Shown piece after piece: positions 63,201 through 64,000 of a stretch of DNA of 64,000 nucleotides. This DNA is from Lignipirellula cremea (GTDB lineage Bacteria; Planctomycetota; Planctomycetia; Pirellulales; Pirellulaceae), in the NCBI RefSeq assembly GCF_007751035.1, contig NZ_CP036433.1:372001-436000 (forward strand). Reading direction: 5' to 3'. The notes beneath the pieces are model-generated. The model saw nothing but the letters and a program-made list of their open reading frames with translations, searched no databases and was not told where the DNA came from. The translations under genes and the position numbers were made by a program. Each line of letters opens with the position of its first letter. The first letter of the stretch is position 1.

Positions 63201-63747
63201 GCTTCCAGATGGTCAGTTGCGGCGGGTCGTCGCCGGACGACGGGAGCAGTTCGGCCAGCAGGTCGGATTTCTCAAGCGGCGTGAGCTCGCCCCCGCCCGG
63301 TCCTTGCTGGCGATAGATGCCGGCGACCACGATCTGCCCCATGATCGACGACGGCGGCGTCATCTGCGGGTTAATCCCCGGCGGCAGGAACGACGCGATC
63401 GAAGACAGCCGCTCCTGCACCGTTTGTCGGGCCGCGCGGATCTCGGTATTCCAGTCGAACTCGATGTAAATCACATTCAGCCCAGCCGTCGTCTGGCTGC
63501 GTACGGCCGTGACGCCGCTGGCTCCCAGCAGGGCGATTTCGATCGGCTGGGTGACGAGCGTTTCGACTTCTTCGGTCGCCAGGCCCGGCGACTCGGTGAT
63601 GATAATCACCCGCGGCCGATCGAGGTCGGGAAAGACATCGATCGGCATGGTCGTCGCCAGGTAACTTCCATAAACGAGCATCGCCATGCTGATCACCAGG
63701 ACCAGCATACGATAGCGAAGCGAAAACCGGATCACGGCGTTCAGCAC
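60283..63747 (-). CDS. CusA/CzcA-type heavy-metal efflux RND pump
   Basis: 1154 residues, GTG start with AAGGGA 8 bases upstream. The topology is that of HAE/HME RND pumps: helix 1 ('[18 protein letters not shown]'), two porter domains, and two bundles of helices with '[24 protein letters not shown]' (core [11 protein letters not shown]) in helix 4. '[17 protein letters not shown]' and '[28 protein letters not shown]' (cores GVEGRLF-PL and G-E--ILYPVA--ILGGL) are heavy-metal-type signatures. The first porter domain has an extra about 100 residues (roughly 130-230, Pro/Asp-rich) compared with E. coli CusA. It exports metal cations with the adaptor encoded just upstream. Confidence 0.88.
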   Translation of the reverse strand: [1154 protein letters not shown]

Positions 63748-63762
63748 TTGAAATCCCTTTCC

Positions 63763-64000
63763 TTAATGAGCGGCGTGAACCGTGCCGTCGGCGTGCACAT
63801 GGACATCGGCCCGCACCCCGCTGGCCGCTTGCGCTTTGAGCACGCGGTTCAGCGAGGCGGCCGATCCTTGCGCCAGATAGAACCCGGGCGCCGCCTGGCC
63901 GTCGCTGGCAAGCACCACGTGCGTGCGGTCTTCGTGCAGCACATGGACGGGGATGCGATTGAACAAGTCGCCGTTCTGGCGAAAGACATACGCCTCGGGC
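63763..64000 (-). CDS. Periplasmic adaptor of RND metal efflux system, C-terminal part
   Basis: Only the last 78 codons are in the window; the gene continues past the right edge. The frame reads '...PEAYVFRQNGDLFNRIPVHVLHEDRTHVVLAS', the C-terminal beta domain of HlyD/CusB-like membrane-fusion proteins (core VFR--GD-F-R-PV-VL-EDRTH), and ends in a His-rich tail ('VHVHADGTVHAAH'). It stops 15 bp before the pump gene, the usual CusB-CusA order, so the two form one operon. The lipoyl and hairpin domains lie outside the window. Confidence 0.82.
   Translation of the reverse strand, partial: PEAYVFRQNGDLFNRIPVHVLHEDRTHVVLASDGQAAPGFYLAQGSAASLNRVLKAQAASGVRADVHVHADGTVHAAH

Overview
The window is high-GC and almost entirely coding. 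The gene content points to a planctomycete, most likely of the Pirellulales. The clearest signs are two paired DUF1592/DUF1552 cytochrome-like genes, an ECF sigma factor of the Rhodopirellula/Verrucomicrobium type with a FecR-type partner, a pseudo-caspase/FGE-sulfatase fusion, and many secreted beta-helix or hydrolase proteins. Assignment is from protein families read by eye; no database search was run. No rRNA, tRNA, CRISPR array, insertion sequence or phage gene was recognised.

Layout. 1-5043 (minus): operon of DUF1592, DUF1552, a caspase-like/FGE protein and the start of an SMP-30/gluconolactonase-like gene. 5346-7348 (plus): ECF sigma factor overlapping a FecR-like membrane protein, divergent from that operon. 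7654-15304: a BASS-family transporter, FetA/FetB-like metal exporter, MprF, a DUF1003 membrane protein, a small hypothetical protein and a rhomboid-like protease. 15515-18814 (minus): two secreted proteins, a beta-helix protein and an alpha/beta hydrolase. 19320-21361 (plus): Vsr endonuclease and C5-cytosine DNA methyltransferase. 21674-30289 (plus): surface-polysaccharide operon with Wzm/Wzt-type ABC exporter, two glycosyltransferases, two methyltransferases, a sulfotransferase, a WbqC-like protein and a DegT-type aminotransferase. 30312-34102 (minus): second DUF1592/DUF1552 pair.

34517-53403 (minus) is the most interesting part, a seven-gene operon around a 3804-residue Pfa-like (PUFA-synthase-like) megasynthase. 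Its order is KS, KS-like chain-length-factor domain with Ser in place of Cys, AT, four ACPs, a C45 (penicillin acyltransferase-like, Ntn-hydrolase) domain, KR, KR, DH. It has no enoylreductase or thioesterase domain. Downstream follow a Sfp-type phosphopantetheinyl transferase, a FabL-type enoyl reductase that can supply the missing ER in trans, a thioester-reductase-like SDR fused to an SCP2-like domain, a class III aminotransferase, an adenylate-forming ligase, and a stand-alone condensation-type acyltransferase with HHxxxDG. Together they suggest chain assembly, reductive release as an aldehyde, transamination to an amine, and capping with an activated acid. The product would be a long-chain amine or amide lipid, in outline like the polyamine half of zeamine/fabclavine pathways. 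This is inference. A crotonase (divergent promoter), an MBL-fold hydrolase and an MMPL/RND-type exporter lie just upstream (53709-58138) and may belong to the same system.

58502-64000: a secreted HExxH metalloprotease-like protein, then (minus) a His-rich lipoprotein, a CusA/CzcA-type heavy-metal RND pump and the 3' end of its periplasmic adaptor. A 63-bp intergenic repeat occurs twice, about 21 kb apart.
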